In this document: positions 14,082 through 20,768 of the stretch, one piece after another | Layout of the letters: each line of letters starts with the position of its first letter | Position numbering within the stretch: position 1 is the stretch's first letter | NCBI GenBank assembly: GCA_937907305.1 | Contig: CALERQ010000119.1 | Location: 1-22,720 of the forward strand | Length of the DNA: 22,720 nucleotides | Direction: 5' to 3' | From: an uncultured Clostridia bacterium | GTDB taxonomy: Bacteria; Bacillota; Clostridia; Oscillospirales; Ruminococcaceae | Made by a program: the position numbers and the translations under genes | The notes under the pieces: generated by a model | The model's input: only the letters and a program-made list of their open reading frames with translations | Databases searched by the model: none | Told to the model about the DNA's origin: nothing

Positions 14082-14867
14082 TCAGAAGCGGATCATCTGG
14101 CCGGGGCAATCCCGCGGGGCGATCCACAGGCGGTAGTCCCGGTCCGGCAGCATCCCCGCGGCGGAAAGGGCCGCTTCGGTATTGCCGCGGGCGAGGGCGG
14201 GGGTATTGCTTTCCCGGCTGAGATGCGCCAGCACAAAGTGGGAAGTCCCGCATTTGGCCAGTTCCGTTACGGTGCGGGCCGCTTCGGCATTGGAAAGGTG
14301 GCCGTATTCTGAGCGGATGCGCTGTTTAAGATAGTAGGGATAGCCGCAATTGAGCAGGACGGAGTCCTCATAATTGGACTCCAGCACGGCGAGGTGGCAG
14401 CCCCGCAGGTGCTCCCACACCGTGGGGGTAACAAGGCCCAAGTCGGTAGCGAAGCCGATGGTGCGGTGGCCTGCCGTGATGCGGAAACCGCAGGAATCGG
14501 GGGCATCGTGCTGGGTGGCGAAGGGCTGCACCTGCATCCCGGCCACCTCCTGTATCTCCTCCAACGGCAGGAGACGGGTGGTGGACTCCACCATCGCTGC
14601 CAGGCGTTCCAGCGTGCCGGCGGTGGCATAGACCGGGAGCCTGAGCTGCTTGGCCAGCACCCGCAGCCCGGCCACATGGTCGGCGTGATCGTGGGTGATG
14701 AGGATACCGCGCAGGCCGGCGGGGTCGATGCCGGCCTCACACAGCGCCGTACGGATGCGGCGGGCGGAGATGCCTGCATCGATGAGCAGGCCGCCCTGGC
14801 CTTCGCCGGCGGAAAGATAGTAGCTATTGCCGCTGCTGCCGCTGGAAAGCGGATAAAATGTTACCAT
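14082..14867 (-). CDS. walJ: metallo-beta-lactamase fold exonuclease-like protein WalJ/YycJ
   Basis: A 261-residue cytoplasmic MBL-fold protein. The metal-binding HxHxDH signature is THDHADH (His59, His61, Asp63, His64). Further ligands are probably H146-region QHDAPDSCGF and the C-terminal FVLAHLSRESNTP. The opening FYPLSSGSSGNSYYL is typical of the YycJ/WalJ family, reported as a double-stranded DNA 5'-3' exonuclease linked to the WalRK locus and to coordinating division with replication. The ATG at 14867 is preceded by GAGGTGA. No walR or walK gene is next to it here; it sits between murA and rlmH. Confidence 0.9.
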   Translation of the reverse strand: MVTFYPLSSGSSGNSYYLSAGEGQGGLLIDAGISARRIRTALCEAGIDPAGLRGILITHDHADHVAGLRVLAKQLRLPVYATAGTLERLAAMVESTTRLLPLEEIQEVAGMQVQPFATQHDAPDSCGFRITAGHRTIGFATDLGLVTPTVWEHLRGCHLAVLESNYEDSVLLNCGYPYYLKQRIRSEYGHLSNAEAARTVTELAKCGTSHFVLAHLSRESNTPALARGNTEAALSAAGMLPDRDYRLWIAPRDCPGQMIRF

Positions 14868-14896
14868 GCTGTCACCTCGGGGGATGGGTAGAATGA

Positions 14897-14978
14897 GGGC
14901 GGCGCGCCCCGCCGGACGGCGGAGGGGCGGCCGGGGGCTTGGGGCCGGCACGAGCCGGAAAGGCGGGGCGCGCCGCCC
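14897..14978. repeat. GC-rich compound palindrome
   Basis: Long outer arms GGGCGGCGCGCCCCGCC and GGCGGGGCGCGCCGCCC (17 bases, perfect) enclose smaller GC hairpins such as CCGGC-ACGA-GCCGG. It lies between murA and walJ. Confidence 0.82.
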
Positions 14979-14992
14979 GGGGGCTCCCGGCC

Positions 14993-15028
14993 AAAAGAAG
15001 GGGCCGGAGCAGAACAGTACTCCGGCCC
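14993..15028 (-). terminator. murA terminator
   Basis: On the minus strand, GGCCGGAG pairs with CTCCGGCC and is followed by CCTTCTTTT. Confidence 0.8.
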
Positions 15029-15049
15029 GGCGAAAATAAACTTACGGTT

Positions 15050-16333
15050 TTAGGCCTGCTCGGAAAGGGGCTGATCCGGCAGGGTGATATAGTGGAGATC
15101 GGCGCCGATACAGGCAAATTTTTCCACCACATTCTCGTACCCACGCTCGATATGCAGGGTATCTTCGATCTCGGTGGTGCCCTTGGCCATCAGTCCGGCG
15201 ATGATGACCGCCGCGCCGCCGCGCAGATCGCACGCTTTGACCGGCGCGCCCTGCAGGCCCTTCACTCCTTCGATGACGGCGACCTTACCATCCACGGTGA
15301 TACGGGCGCCCATGCGCACCAGCTGCTCGGTATAGCGGAAGCGGTTATCCCACACGCCCTCGGTGATGATGCTTGTCCCCTCGGCGCAGGTGAGCATGGC
15401 AGCCATTTGGGGCTGCATATCGGTGGGGAAGCCGGGATGCGGCATGGTTTTGAGATTGATGCGGCGAAGTGCCCCGGTACGGACGACCCGGACCCAGTCA
15501 TCTCCCTCGGTGATGGTGGCACCGGCCTCCCGCAGCTTGGCGGTAATGGGCTCCAGGTGCTTGGGGATAACATTCTTAACGAGGACATCCCCGCCGACAG
15601 CCGCAGCAGCAGCCATATAGGTACCGGCTTCGATCTGATCGGGGATGATGCTGTAATCGGTGCCGTGCAGCACATCCACCCCGCGGATCTTGATGACATC
15701 AGTACCGGCGCCGCGGATATCGGCACCCATGGAATTGAGGAAGTTAGCAAGGTCTACAATGTGGGGCTCTTTGGCGACATTCTCCAGCACGGTCATGCCG
15801 CTGGCCTTAACGGCGGCCAGCATGACATTGATGGTGGCACCAACCGAAACCTGATCGAAGTAGATGTGCGCGCCTTGCAGGCCCTCGGTATCAGCGTAGA
15901 TGAGGCCGTTTTCGATGCGGATCTCGGCACCCAGAAGCTCAAAGCCCTTGATGTGCTGATCAATGGGGCGAACACCGAAATTGCACCCGCCGGGCATGGA
16001 AACGCATGCCTGGCCAAAGCGCCCCAACAGCGAGCCAATGAAATAGTAGCTGGCACGCATGTGCTTGGAGAGCTCGTAGGGGACGGTGGATTCGGTGAGG
16101 GTGGAGGTATCGATCATGGCCGAGGTGCGGCTGAGCTTTTCTACTGTGGCGCCCATGGCGCGCAGCATGCTGAACAGCAGCTCGGTATCGTGGATGTCGG
16201 GGACATTTTCCAGCACGCAGCGGCCGCGGGCCAGCACGGTGGCGGGAATAATGGCAACGGCGGCATTTTTTGCGCCGCCGGCGGAAACTTCTCCGTAGAG
16301 CTGTTCCGCACCGTTGACAATGAGTTTCTTCAT
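15050..16333 (-). CDS. murA: UDP-N-acetylglucosamine 1-carboxyvinyltransferase MurA
   Basis: Catalyses the first committed step of peptidoglycan synthesis, transferring enolpyruvate from PEP to UDP-GlcNAc in the cytoplasm. The 427 residues are standard. Substrate-binding Lys22 and Asn23 lie in GGAKNAAVAIIPA. The catalytic Cys117 is in SMPGGCNFGVRPIDQH, so the enzyme has the fosfomycin-target Cys rather than the resistant Asp. Clostridia often carry two murA genes; which paralogue this is cannot be told from the window. The ATG at 16333 follows GAGGATC. A promoter lies about 85 bases upstream and a terminator follows. Confidence 0.96.
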   Translation of the reverse strand: MKKLIVNGAEQLYGEVSAGGAKNAAVAIIPATVLARGRCVLENVPDIHDTELLFSMLRAMGATVEKLSRTSAMIDTSTLTESTVPYELSKHMRASYYFIGSLLGRFGQACVSMPGGCNFGVRPIDQHIKGFELLGAEIRIENGLIYADTEGLQGAHIYFDQVSVGATINVMLAAVKASGMTVLENVAKEPHIVDLANFLNSMGADIRGAGTDVIKIRGVDVLHGTDYSIIPDQIEAGTYMAAAAAVGGDVLVKNVIPKHLEPITAKLREAGATITEGDDWVRVVRTGALRRINLKTMPHPGFPTDMQPQMAAMLTCAEGTSIITEGVWDNRFRYTEQLVRMGARITVDGKVAVIEGVKGLQGAPVKACDLRGGAAVIIAGLMAKGTTEIEDTLHIERGYENVVEKFACIGADLHYITLPDQPLSEQA

Positions 16334-16416
16334 TGGGCGATCCTCGTTATTTTCTATATTTTTGATATCATGCATTCTATGAAAATGACAGCATACTGAC
16401 GCTGTAATCCGATGAT

Positions 16417-16422
16417 AGTATA
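16417..16422 (-). promoter_or_regulatory. probable murA -10 box
   Basis: On the minus strand, TGTGCTATACT gives an extended -10 (TGn-TATACT). The -35 (TTTTAT at 16445-16440) is poor. Confidence 0.55.
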
Positions 16423-16513
16423 GCACATCCGGCAGCAAAATAAAAGCCGTAATGATAGAAAATCCTTCAAAATAAAAAATTCTTCCGGCGGGGAAATATT
16501 TTTGCCGGAAGGA

Positions 16514-16557
16514 CAGAAAAGCCGCCCCGATATGTATCAGTACAAATCGGGGCGGCT
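16514..16557 (-). terminator. terminator of micropeptide gene 1
   Basis: On the minus strand, AGCCGCCCCGAT pairs perfectly with ATCGGGGCGGCT across a 14-base loop and is followed by TTTTCTG. Confidence 0.85.
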
Positions 16558-16576
16558 GAGGGGAATTCTGGTTATA

Positions 16577-16666
16577 TCAGTCTTTGTGTCCAATACTGCG
16601 GATAAGCTGAACAGCCAAGGCAATAACAGCTGCTACAACTGCCAAAATGTAAGCTCTTGCTTCCAT
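16577..16666 (-). CDS. micropeptide 1, 29-residue single-pass membrane peptide
   Basis: Starts at the ATG at 16666 with MEARAYILAVVAAVIALAV and ends LIRSIGHKD. Residues 6-22 form one hydrophobic helix, followed by a short charged tail. It is the most divergent of three tandem paralogues, which share Y-I-[IL]-A-[IV]-V-A-A, then LA, then LIR. AGAGG lies about eight bases before the start. It has an extended -10 box upstream and its own terminator, so it is expressed as a separate unit. It is absent from standard gene calls because of its size. I recognise no family; membrane peptide toxins, holin-like peptides or small subunits of a membrane complex are possibilities only. Confidence 0.8.
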   Translation of the reverse strand: MEARAYILAVVAAVIALAVQLIRSIGHKD

Positions 16667-16753
16667 AGAAAAACCTCTTTTGCAAATCAAACCGTCAAAA
16701 TTACTTTCCTATCAGTTTAAGCAAGCCAGTTCGGATAAACCTATTACGACGGA

Positions 16754-16759
16754 ATGATA
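16754..16759 (-). promoter_or_regulatory. extended -10 box of micropeptide gene 1
   Basis: On the minus strand, TGCTATCAT (extended -10). The same nine bases precede micropeptide gene 2. The -35 is weak. Confidence 0.5.
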
Positions 16760-16836
16760 GCATCTTAGAGTAAAAAAAGACGCAATTCTATGTAAAACAT
16801 TCGTAAAGCTGTGCGCCTAAGCGGCTGTCCGTTGAT

Positions 16837-16923
16837 TCAGCCCCTGTTGCCGTAATCCCGGATGAGGTGGATGGCCAGCAAAACAATAGCGGCCACGATA
16901 GCGATGATATAAACTCGATCCAC
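16837..16923 (-). CDS. micropeptide 2, 28-residue single-pass membrane peptide
   Basis: Starts at GTG 16923, with a strong AAAGGAGG seven bases upstream. The peptide reads MDRVYIIAIVAAIVLLAI followed by HLIRDYGNRG. One hydrophobic helix spans residues 5-18, and the tail is basic and polar. It matches micropeptide 3 at about 20 of 28 positions and shares its exact length. The promoter upstream has TTTCAC and an extended -10 TATCAT with a 17-base spacer. The conservation of the protein sequence, against untidy flanking DNA, indicates selection on the peptide. Function unknown. Confidence 0.82.
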   Translation of the reverse strand: MDRVYIIAIVAAIVLLAIHLIRDYGNRG

Positions 16924-16985
16924 AGGAAAGCCTCCTTTTTTCGCACGCCAGGCCGCGACAGGGCCCGGAGGGATGGTTTGGCGGT

Positions 16986-17014
16986 ATGATAGCACTGCCG
17001 GGCGGCCGGTGAAA
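16986..17014 (-). promoter_or_regulatory. promoter of micropeptide gene 2
   Basis: On the minus strand, TTTCAC (17014-17009), a 17-base spacer, then TGC-TATCAT with the hexamer at 16991-16986. Confidence 0.65.
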
Positions 17015-17075
17015 TGGCGAAAGAAAAAACTTTTTGTAAAAATTCCGTGACCTGCCCCTGAAAGTATTTTAACGC

Positions 17076-17107
17076 AAAAAGAGCAGGGCATACACCCTGC
17101 TCTTTTT
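17076..17107. terminator. bidirectional terminator after micropeptide gene 3
   Basis: AAAAAGAGCAGGG and CCCTGCTCTTTTT form a perfect 13-bp stem with a six-base loop. It separates micropeptide units 3 and 2. Confidence 0.9.
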
Positions 17108-17143
17108 ACCCTTATGTGTGACAAAAGAGAAAAAAGCTGTAAA

Positions 17144-17230
17144 TCAGCCCTTCTTGCCGTAATCGCGGATCAGATTGAGAGCCAGCAGAACGACAGCAGC
17201 CACGATGGCGATGATGTAAGTAACACCCAT
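17144..17230 (-). CDS. micropeptide 3, 28-residue single-pass membrane peptide
   Basis: Starts at the ATG at 17230, behind GAGGAGGA with seven bases of spacing. The peptide reads MGVTYIIAIVAAVVLLAL followed by NLIRDYGKKG. Layout and length equal those of micropeptide 2: a short N-terminus, a 14-16 residue aliphatic helix, then LIRDYG and a basic end. The gene has its own promoter (17287-17315), a 5' untranslated hairpin GGGTTT-G-AAACCC (17265-17277) and its own terminator. Divergent from it lies the GH13 gene. I recognise no family. The tail Arg/Lys/Asp pattern suggests that the C-terminus stays in the cytoplasm. Confidence 0.83.
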   Translation of the reverse strand: MGVTYIIAIVAAVVLLALNLIRDYGKKG

Positions 17231-17286
17231 GATAAAATCCTCCTCAATATCTCTTACAGTTTGCGGGTTTGAAACCCTGTGAAGAT

Positions 17287-17315
17287 ATATTAACACAGTA
17301 TTAACATATTGTCAT
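17287..17315 (-). promoter_or_regulatory. promoter of micropeptide gene 3
   Basis: On the minus strand, ATGACA (17315-17310) and TAATAT (17292-17287) with a 17-base spacer. Confidence 0.65.
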
Positions 17316-17355
17316 CCTTTTTTATTCAAAAATATGCCGAAAATACGGTCGAATC

Positions 17356-17373
17356 TTTGACGAATCCGTCAAA
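17356..17373. promoter_or_regulatory. inverted repeat, possible operator 1
   Basis: TTTGACG-AATC-CGTCAAA, seven-base arms with a four-base spacer, in a strikingly AT-rich gap between the divergent micropeptide 3 and GH13 promoters. Confidence 0.45.
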
Positions 17374-17419
17374 ATGCGTAAATAAGCTGCAAATTTTATT
17401 GAATAATATAAATTTTGAA

Positions 17420-17444
17420 TTAACATCCTGCATTTTGATGTTAA
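17420..17444. promoter_or_regulatory. inverted repeat, possible operator 2
   Basis: TTAACATC, nine bases, then GATGTTAA. It lies 35 bases upstream of the GH13 -35 box, where an activator could bind. Confidence 0.45.
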
Positions 17445-17478
17445 CGGGAATTTATGCAATGATTCCTGCAAAAGCATC

Positions 17479-17507
17479 TTGAAAGGCCCCAAAAAATCGG
17501 GTATAAT
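17479..17507 (+). promoter_or_regulatory. promoter of the GH13 gene
   Basis: TTGAAA at 17479-17484 and TATAAT at 17502-17507 with a 17-base spacer. Transcription would start near 17514, giving a leader of about 185 bases. Confidence 0.85.
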
Positions 17508-17513
17508 CTACGC

Positions 17514-17699
17514 GAAAAATGGCCCCTTGGTCCACGGGGCGGCAAATTGGGTGAATGGGACGGCTTTTGGCCGAAGGCAGGCTGACGCCCGATGAAGGCG
17601 GGCTGACGCCTGTCGAGGGCAAAAACCGTTCCAGGCCCCGATTGGCCGTCCCCGGCACAAGGGGCCTGGAAAGAGCGCCCATATAAAGGAGGAAACACC
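17514..17699 (+). promoter_or_regulatory. structured 5' leader of the GH13 gene
   Basis: About 185 untranslated bases with several strong pairings. The first is GCCCC/GGGGC near 17523-17540. The second is a near-perfect tandem repeat around GGCTGACGCC (17579-17610). The third is a perfect 11-bp hairpin, TTCCAGGCCCC (17629-17639) with GGGGCCTGGAA (17661-17671). The loop of that hairpin contains GCCGTCCC (17645-17652), the exact complement of GGGACGGC at 17557-17564, which allows a pseudoknot or a switch. The hairpin ends 14 bases before the ribosome site at 17685. I recognise no known riboswitch class. Confidence 0.5.
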
Positions 17700-18980
17700 A
17701 TGGCCATGAATACCGACAATGCGCTGCGGCGCAGCGTGATTTATGAAGTATATGTACGCAGCCACACACCGGAAGGGGCCTTTAAGGCGATAGAGCCTGA
17801 CCTGGACCGGATAGCCGCGCTGGGAGTGGATATTGTATGGTTTATGCCTATCCACCCCATTGGGAAGCTGAACAAAAAAGGAAGCCTGGGCTGCCCCTAT
17901 GCTAACCGGGATTACCGTACCGTAAACCCGGAATACGGCACACTGGAGGACTTTCTGCATCTGGTAGAGGAGATCCATAAGCGGGGCATGAAGTGTATCA
18001 TTGATGTGGTGTATAACCACACTTCGCCCGATTCCACTCTGGTGAAGGAGCACCCGGACTACTTCTACTATAAGCCGGATGGCTGCCGCGGCAACAAGGT
18101 AGGCGACTGGACCGATGTGGTAGACCTGAACTATGAAAACCGCGCGCTGTGGCAGTATCAGATCGATTCGTTGTGCTATTTGGCCCAATATGTGGATGGA
18201 TTCCGGTGCGATGTCGCCAGCACCGTGCCGGTGGCCTTTTGGCAGGAGGCACGCCGGGCTGTGGAGCGGGTACGGCCGGGGGCCATCTGGCTGGGAGAAA
18301 GCGTACACCTGGCACACATTCAGGCGTTCCGGGAAATGGGCTTTTACGCCGCGACCGATACGGAGCTGTTCACGGCTTTCGATATTCTGTACCCCTATGA
18401 CCTGTGGCCGCTGTACGAGGGGGTAACTGAGGGACGGCTGCCGCTTTCCCAGTGGTTTGATGCCGTGGATTACCAGGAGGTGAGCTTTGAGAGCGGATAC
18501 AATAAACTGCGCTGCCTGGAAAACCACGATACCAGCCGCGCGGCGGATCGCTTTCCGGAGCGGAAAAAGCTGCTGGCCTGGACTGCACTGAATTACTTTA
18601 TGAAGGGTACCACGCTGCTGTACGCCGGGCAGGAGGTATGTGAAAAGCACACGCCCTCCCTCTTTGAAAAGGAGCCGGTGGACTGGAACGGCGGAGAGGA
18701 TATCAGCGACTATTTGGCCAAGCTCGCGGCCATCAAGAAGAAGCTGCCCACCGATGAACTGTTCCGCATTGGGGCAGATGACACACAGGGCATTGTAACC
18801 GCCAGCTATATAGGGCCTGCCGCGCGGGCCGTGGGTATCTTCCCATTGGAGGGAAAAGGCGGCACCGTAGCCGTACCCCTGCCGGATGGCACCTATACCG
18901 ATGCCCTGAGCGACGAAGCAGTAACAGTAGCCGATGGTAAGCTGACCATCGGGGAAGAAACGGTCATTCTGTTGGGATAA
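17700..18980 (+). CDS. GH13 alpha-amylase family glycoside hydrolase, cytoplasmic
   Basis: A 426-residue GH13 (beta/alpha)8 enzyme acting on alpha-glucans or maltooligosaccharides. The conserved regions are all present: region I DVVYNH (102-107), region II GFRCDVAS with nucleophile Asp171, region III AIWLGES with acid/base Glu200, and region IV LENHDTSR with Asp277. It has no signal peptide, so it acts inside the cell, on imported sugars or glycogen-like stores. It is short for GH13, with a brief C-terminal beta domain (about 350-426). AAAGGAGG lies seven bases before the ATG at 17700. It is monocistronic, with a strong promoter, a long structured leader and a terminator. Exact substrate specificity cannot be read from the sequence. 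Confidence 0.93.
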   Translation: MAMNTDNALRRSVIYEVYVRSHTPEGAFKAIEPDLDRIAALGVDIVWFMPIHPIGKLNKKGSLGCPYANRDYRTVNPEYGTLEDFLHLVEEIHKRGMKCIIDVVYNHTSPDSTLVKEHPDYFYYKPDGCRGNKVGDWTDVVDLNYENRALWQYQIDSLCYLAQYVDGFRCDVASTVPVAFWQEARRAVERVRPGAIWLGESVHLAHIQAFREMGFYAATDTELFTAFDILYPYDLWPLYEGVTEGRLPLSQWFDAVDYQEVSFESGYNKLRCLENHDTSRAADRFPERKKLLAWTALNYFMKGTTLLYAGQEVCEKHTPSLFEKEPVDWNGGEDISDYLAKLAAIKKKLPTDELFRIGADDTQGIVTASYIGPAARAVGIFPLEGKGGTVAVPLPDGTYTDALSDEAVTVADGKLTIGEETVILLG

Positions 18981-18992
18981 AGATAGAGAAGC

Positions 18993-19031
18993 AAGAGGCC
19001 CCTGTCGATCTGATGGCAGGGGTCTCTTTTT
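18993..19031 (+). terminator. terminator after the GH13 gene
   Basis: GAGGCCCCTG pairs with CAGGGGTCTC across a 12-base loop and is followed by five Ts. Confidence 0.85.
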
Positions 19032-19112
19032 GCCGCCGGGGAATTTTTTAATAAAATGATGTCACAAAGTACGAAGATAAATCGTTTATAGAGGTGTAAA
19101 GGCCAAAACCGA

Positions 19113-19142
19113 TTGCGCCGACGGCCATTCTTGTGGTACCAT
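19113..19142 (+). promoter_or_regulatory. candidate promoter of the sigma factor gene
   Basis: TTGCGC (19113-19118) and TACCAT (19137-19142) with an 18-base spacer. Weak. An autoregulated ECF promoter is also possible, but I see no clear GGAAC-type motif. Confidence 0.35.
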
Positions 19143-19170
19143 CAAGAAAAAAGCCAAAAGGGGAAAACAT

Positions 19171-19737
19171 ATGCTGCCTGTATTTATCATGGCAATAGAA
19201 AATGACGATGACCGGACATTTGTGGCGGAGCTGTATACCCGCTGCCAGCCGGCCATGCTGCGGCGCGCGCTTTCTATCCTGAAAAGCGAGAGCGATGCGG
19301 AGGAGGCCGTGCACGAGGCTATCCTGAAGGTGATACGGCACCTGGAAAAGGTGCGGATGATCCCGCGGGATGAGGTGCTGTACTACCTGGTGACGGTGAC
19401 TGAGACTGCCAGTATAGACCTATACCGCAAAAAACAGCGGGAAAGCCGGGCAACCATTGGGAGCGAAAATGACTGGGCGGAACACCTGGCCGATGACAAT
19501 ACCGCGGAGCAGGCCATGCTGCGGCTGGAGCAGCGGGAGCTGCTGGAACGGTGCCTGGCGCATCTGCCGCAGCGGGAGATAGACCTGCTGAACTACTATT
19601 ACATACTGGAGCTGCCGTATAAGGAGATAGCCCGGCTGACCGGACTGACCGCGGAAAACGCGAGAATGATCGTATGCCGGGCCAAGAAAAAGGTGCTGGC
19701 AGCCTACCATGAGAAGGGAGGAAGAACCGATGAGTAA
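19171..19737 (+). CDS. ECF-type RNA polymerase sigma factor
   Basis: A 188-residue sigma-70 family protein with only regions 2 and 4. Region 2 (about 15-90) has YTRCQPAMLRRALSIL, then DAEEAVHEAILKVIRHL and the DNA-contacting part YYLVTVTETASIDLYRKKQRE. Region 4 (about 125-182) is a helix-turn-helix: LAHLPQREIDLLNYYYILELPYKEIARLTGLT, read here in two blocks, then ENARMIVCRAKKKV. It would direct polymerase to a small regulon in response to an envelope signal. AAAAGGGG precedes the ATG at 19171. Its last codons overlap the next gene's start (ATGAGTAA), a coupling typical of a sigma and anti-sigma pair. Confidence 0.9.
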   Translation: MLPVFIMAIENDDDRTFVAELYTRCQPAMLRRALSILKSESDAEEAVHEAILKVIRHLEKVRMIPRDEVLYYLVTVTETASIDLYRKKQRESRATIGSENDWAEHLADDNTAEQAMLRLEQRELLERCLAHLPQREIDLLNYYYILELPYKEIARLTGLTAENARMIVCRAKKKVLAAYHEKGGRTDE

Positions 19738-20713
19738 ATATCCCCTGGACCAGAACGATATGCAGGAGCAGTATGAGGATCTGCTCATCAGGGCGGCGCT
19801 GAAGGAACACGCCCGCAAGGAAAGCGCGCGGCTGGAACAGGAAGCGGCCGGGGAAGTGACCACTCCTCCGGCGGAGGATAATGTCATCCGGGCGGCCTTC
19901 CGCCGGGTGACCTGGGAGGAAGCCCGAGACACGGTGCTGTATGGGGCCAAAAAGGCGGTGAGCTGTGTGGCGGTGGTCTTCCTGGCGATAGCGGTGGCGG
20001 CCACCACCACCTTTGCCCTTTCCCCAGTGGAGAAAAAGCAGAGCATCCTGGAGCGGGTACTGTATACCATTCGCTACTACACCGAAAAATGGACCAGCCA
20101 CGGCGGTACACGGGTAGAATATCCCCACTTCTACTATGAGGACTTTGAGTACATCGAGGCGCCGAATGAGGAAACGCGGGAGGCGCTGGAAATATGGGCA
20201 AGCTTCCGCAATGTCACTAATTTTAATGACGGTGCCAATATCAGCATCTCGCACCTGCTGCAGATGATGTTCTACTACTGCGACGCCTACGGGCTGGAAT
20301 ACCCTTATGTTGATGCCTCCACCAAATGGGTGCAGCGGGAAGCCCTGCTGGAATTCGGGGCGTACTTCTTCGGCGTCACACAGGAGGACCTGGACCGGCA
20401 GGTAAAGATGCAGCCGCTGTATTATGATGCCCAGCGGGACGCCTACTGCGACCTAAACTATGATTATTCATATAAATTTGCCGAGATCAACGCGACGGAA
20501 AAGGTGGGACTGATCCGCTATACTGAAAATGAGGACGGCACCCTCACCCTGGAGGTGGTCACCAAATCTATGGACAGCTGGGAGGGCTACTGCAACTACC
20601 CCACCCTGCTTACGGTGGATTTTAGCGCCGGGCACCCGGTGTTCCGCTCAGCGGTCGTCGCTGACCTGACACAGTACTGGGAATCCCCGCCGGAGCCGGA
20701 ACCCCCGTTCTGA
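19730..20713 (+). CDS. single-pass membrane protein, probable anti-sigma factor
   Basis: A 327-residue protein starting at the ATG at 19730, inside the end of the sigma gene, with GGGAGGA ahead of it. Residues 1-82 are charged and cytoplasmic (YEDLLIRAALKEHARKE). A helix follows at about 86-107 (VSCVAVVFLAIAVAATTTFA). About 220 extracytoplasmic residues are rich in Tyr, Asp and Glu. Position, overlap and topology fit an anti-sigma factor that holds the sigma protein at the membrane and senses an external cue. I see no zinc-binding HxxxCxxC motif of the ZAS class, so the family is not identified. The gene may end in low complexity (PPEPEPPF). Confidence 0.78.
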   Translation: MSKYPLDQNDMQEQYEDLLIRAALKEHARKESARLEQEAAGEVTTPPAEDNVIRAAFRRVTWEEARDTVLYGAKKAVSCVAVVFLAIAVAATTTFALSPVEKKQSILERVLYTIRYYTEKWTSHGGTRVEYPHFYYEDFEYIEAPNEETREALEIWASFRNVTNFNDGANISISHLLQMMFYYCDAYGLEYPYVDASTKWVQREALLEFGAYFFGVTQEDLDRQVKMQPLYYDAQRDAYCDLNYDYSYKFAEINATEKVGLIRYTENEDGTLTLEVVTKSMDSWEGYCNYPTLLTVDFSAGHPVFRSAVVADLTQYWESPPEPEPPF

Positions 20714-20721
20714 TAAAAATT

Positions 20722-20758
20722 CTTCCCCCAAAGCGGCAAGCCATGGGGGAAGTTTTTT
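20722..20758. terminator. bidirectional terminator
   Basis: CTTCCCCC pairs with GGGGGAAG across a 15-base loop, with A and T runs on both sides. It ends the sigma operon and the convergent gene at 20769. Confidence 0.85.
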
Positions 20759-20768
20759 GTCTATAGTT

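Noticed and set aside
14939..16399. 486-codon plus-strand open frame
   Set aside because: Mirror frame of murA, which has the full catalytic signature on the other strand.
16493..16571. Antisense RNA gene paired with micropeptide 1, as in type I toxin systems
   Set aside because: The hairpin here is well explained as the terminator of the micropeptide gene, and I found no convincing convergent promoter.
17508..18650. 380-codon minus-strand open frame
   Set aside because: Antisense to the GH13 gene, whose four conserved regions are intact.
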